DNA from: CAZQKW01 sp964594075 | Lineage (GTDB): Bacteria > Desulfobacterota > WTBG01 > CAIYCZ01 | NCBI GenBank assembly: GCA_964594075.1 | Contig: CAZQKW010000038.1 | Coordinates: 1 to 31,949 of the forward strand | Direction: 5' to 3' | DNA length: 31,949 nucleotides | In this document: positions 31,629-31,949 of the stretch, piece after piece | Position numbering within the stretch: the first letter of the stretch is position 1 | Layout of the letters: each line of letters begins with the position of its first letter | Notes under the pieces: model-generated | What the model was told of the DNA's origin: nothing | The model's database searches: none | Seen by the model: only the letters and a program-made list of their open reading frames with translations | Made by a program: the position numbers and the translations under genes

Positions 31629-31657
31629 TGAGTAGCATAATCAAAATTGCGTGTCAA
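31629..31657 (-). promoter_or_regulatory. Candidate promoter of the AOR operon
   Basis: On the minus strand TTGACA (31657-31652) is a perfect -35. It is followed after 17 bases by TACTCA (31634-31629), a poor -10 but preceded by TGC as in extended -10 promoters. A start near 31622 would give a leader of about 300 bases that includes the inverted repeats. Confidence 0.35.
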
Positions 31658-31876
31658 TAATTACTTTTATTATAATTTGCTTTCTTTTTTACACATCAGG
31701 CGCGCCGAACAATTTCGGAAAAACAAAAAATATTTTGCGTAATATGACTTATTACCTTAAGTAATGTGAGGTGATTTCTCAGATAATTTTTACTTAAACC
31801 GGCGCTTTGTTTCCGCTGCCTTTTATAGACATTCAAGTTTTTTCTCTTATGCTGTTTGTCTTTATTTCATTTGAAC

Positions 31877-31904
31877 AAAGTCCTGAAAGACATGTCAGGA
31901 CTTT
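31877..31904 (-). terminator. Hairpin near the right edge, possible terminator of an upstream minus-strand gene
   Basis: AAAGTCCTGA (31877-31886) and TCAGGACTTT (31895-31904) form a perfect 10-bp stem with an 8-base loop. On the minus strand it follows an apparent stop codon (TAA near 31919) of a frame that enters from outside the window. No long T-run follows, so the terminator call is tentative. Confidence 0.4.
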
Positions 31905-31949
31905 CCCCAAAAAATTTAAGAATCAAAGAGGGGCAGTTGATTTTCATTG

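Larger units (their letters stand above)
31319..31949. other. Long leader/intergenic region upstream of the AOR operon
   Basis: About 630 bases without a convincing gene. It holds several inverted repeats (31455-31515, 31507-31582, 31553-31575, 31877-31904), a palindrome-like ATTACCTTAAGTAAT near 31750-31764, and a candidate minus-strand promoter at 31629-31657. On the minus strand a frame entering from the right edge stops within about 35 bases and could be the last codons of another gene. Confidence 0.5.

Noticed and set aside
1..31949. CRISPR arrays, integrases, prophage or insertion sequences
   Set aside because: No regularly spaced direct repeats and no transposase, recombinase or phage structural motifs were found in any reading frame examined.

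Overview
The window looks like a chromosomal segment of a Gram-negative anaerobe, most likely a Desulfobacterota/deltaproteobacterium-like organism. This lineage call is inference from gene content: a tRNA-Thr/Tyr/Gly/Thr-tuf cluster, exopolysaccharide genes of the XrtA/PEP-CTERM-associated type, outer-membrane barrels, a tungsten-type aldehyde ferredoxin oxidoreductase with a four-cluster ferredoxin, and a degenerate CFI-box-like C-terminal domain. No 16S rRNA or other direct taxonomic marker is present. No CRISPR array, insertion sequence, prophage or integrase was seen.

Layout. 1-980 (minus strand): the first codons of tuf, preceded by tRNA-Thr(GGT), Gly(TCC), Tyr(GTA) and Thr(TGT), with tRNA-Val(CAC) further upstream. 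1240-1620 (plus): RNase P RNA. 1671-3359: an HD-domain protein converging on a ParA-type ATPase fused to a glycogen-binding (CBM48/AMPK-type) domain; the second half of that domain lies in another frame. 3360-7116: ilvD, an orphan hypothetical gene, a structured intergenic element and rpe. 7120-12925 (minus, AT-rich): a five-gene polysaccharide export/regulation block (Wza-like lipoprotein, outer-membrane barrel, Wzz-like chain-length protein, BY-kinase-like ATPase, ExeA-like ATPase). 13320-20356 (plus): membrane fusion lipoprotein, ABC ATPase, two ABC-2 permeases, a radical SAM protein and an alginate-export-type porin. 20353-24812: a sirtuin, an unknown protein, a PNPOx-like protein, an exported alpha/beta hydrolase, an apparently exported flavodoxin, a DUF486 membrane protein and a 52-residue ORF. 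24854-28348 (minus): batC-batD-batE without batA/batB. 28574-31318 (minus): ferredoxin, tungsten AOR and a small protein, followed by a clear hairpin and preceded by a long leader with inverted repeats.

Working together. The 7-13 kb block supplies the export and regulatory half of a surface polysaccharide pathway; glycosyltransferases and the exosortase are not in the window. The 13-20 kb block has parts able to span inner membrane, periplasm and outer membrane, with a radical SAM enzyme in the same run of genes, so export of a modified or lipid-like product is a reasonable but untested idea. The ferredoxin-AOR operon would oxidise aldehydes or reduce acids using low-potential electrons.

The items most worth a second look are the ParA-CBM48 fusion with its frameshift, the transporter/radical SAM/porin cluster, the exported flavodoxin next to the hydrolase with the degenerate CFI-box tail, the structured element at 6138-6228 carrying a 12-nt match to the c-di-GMP-I riboswitch core, and the AOR operon leader.
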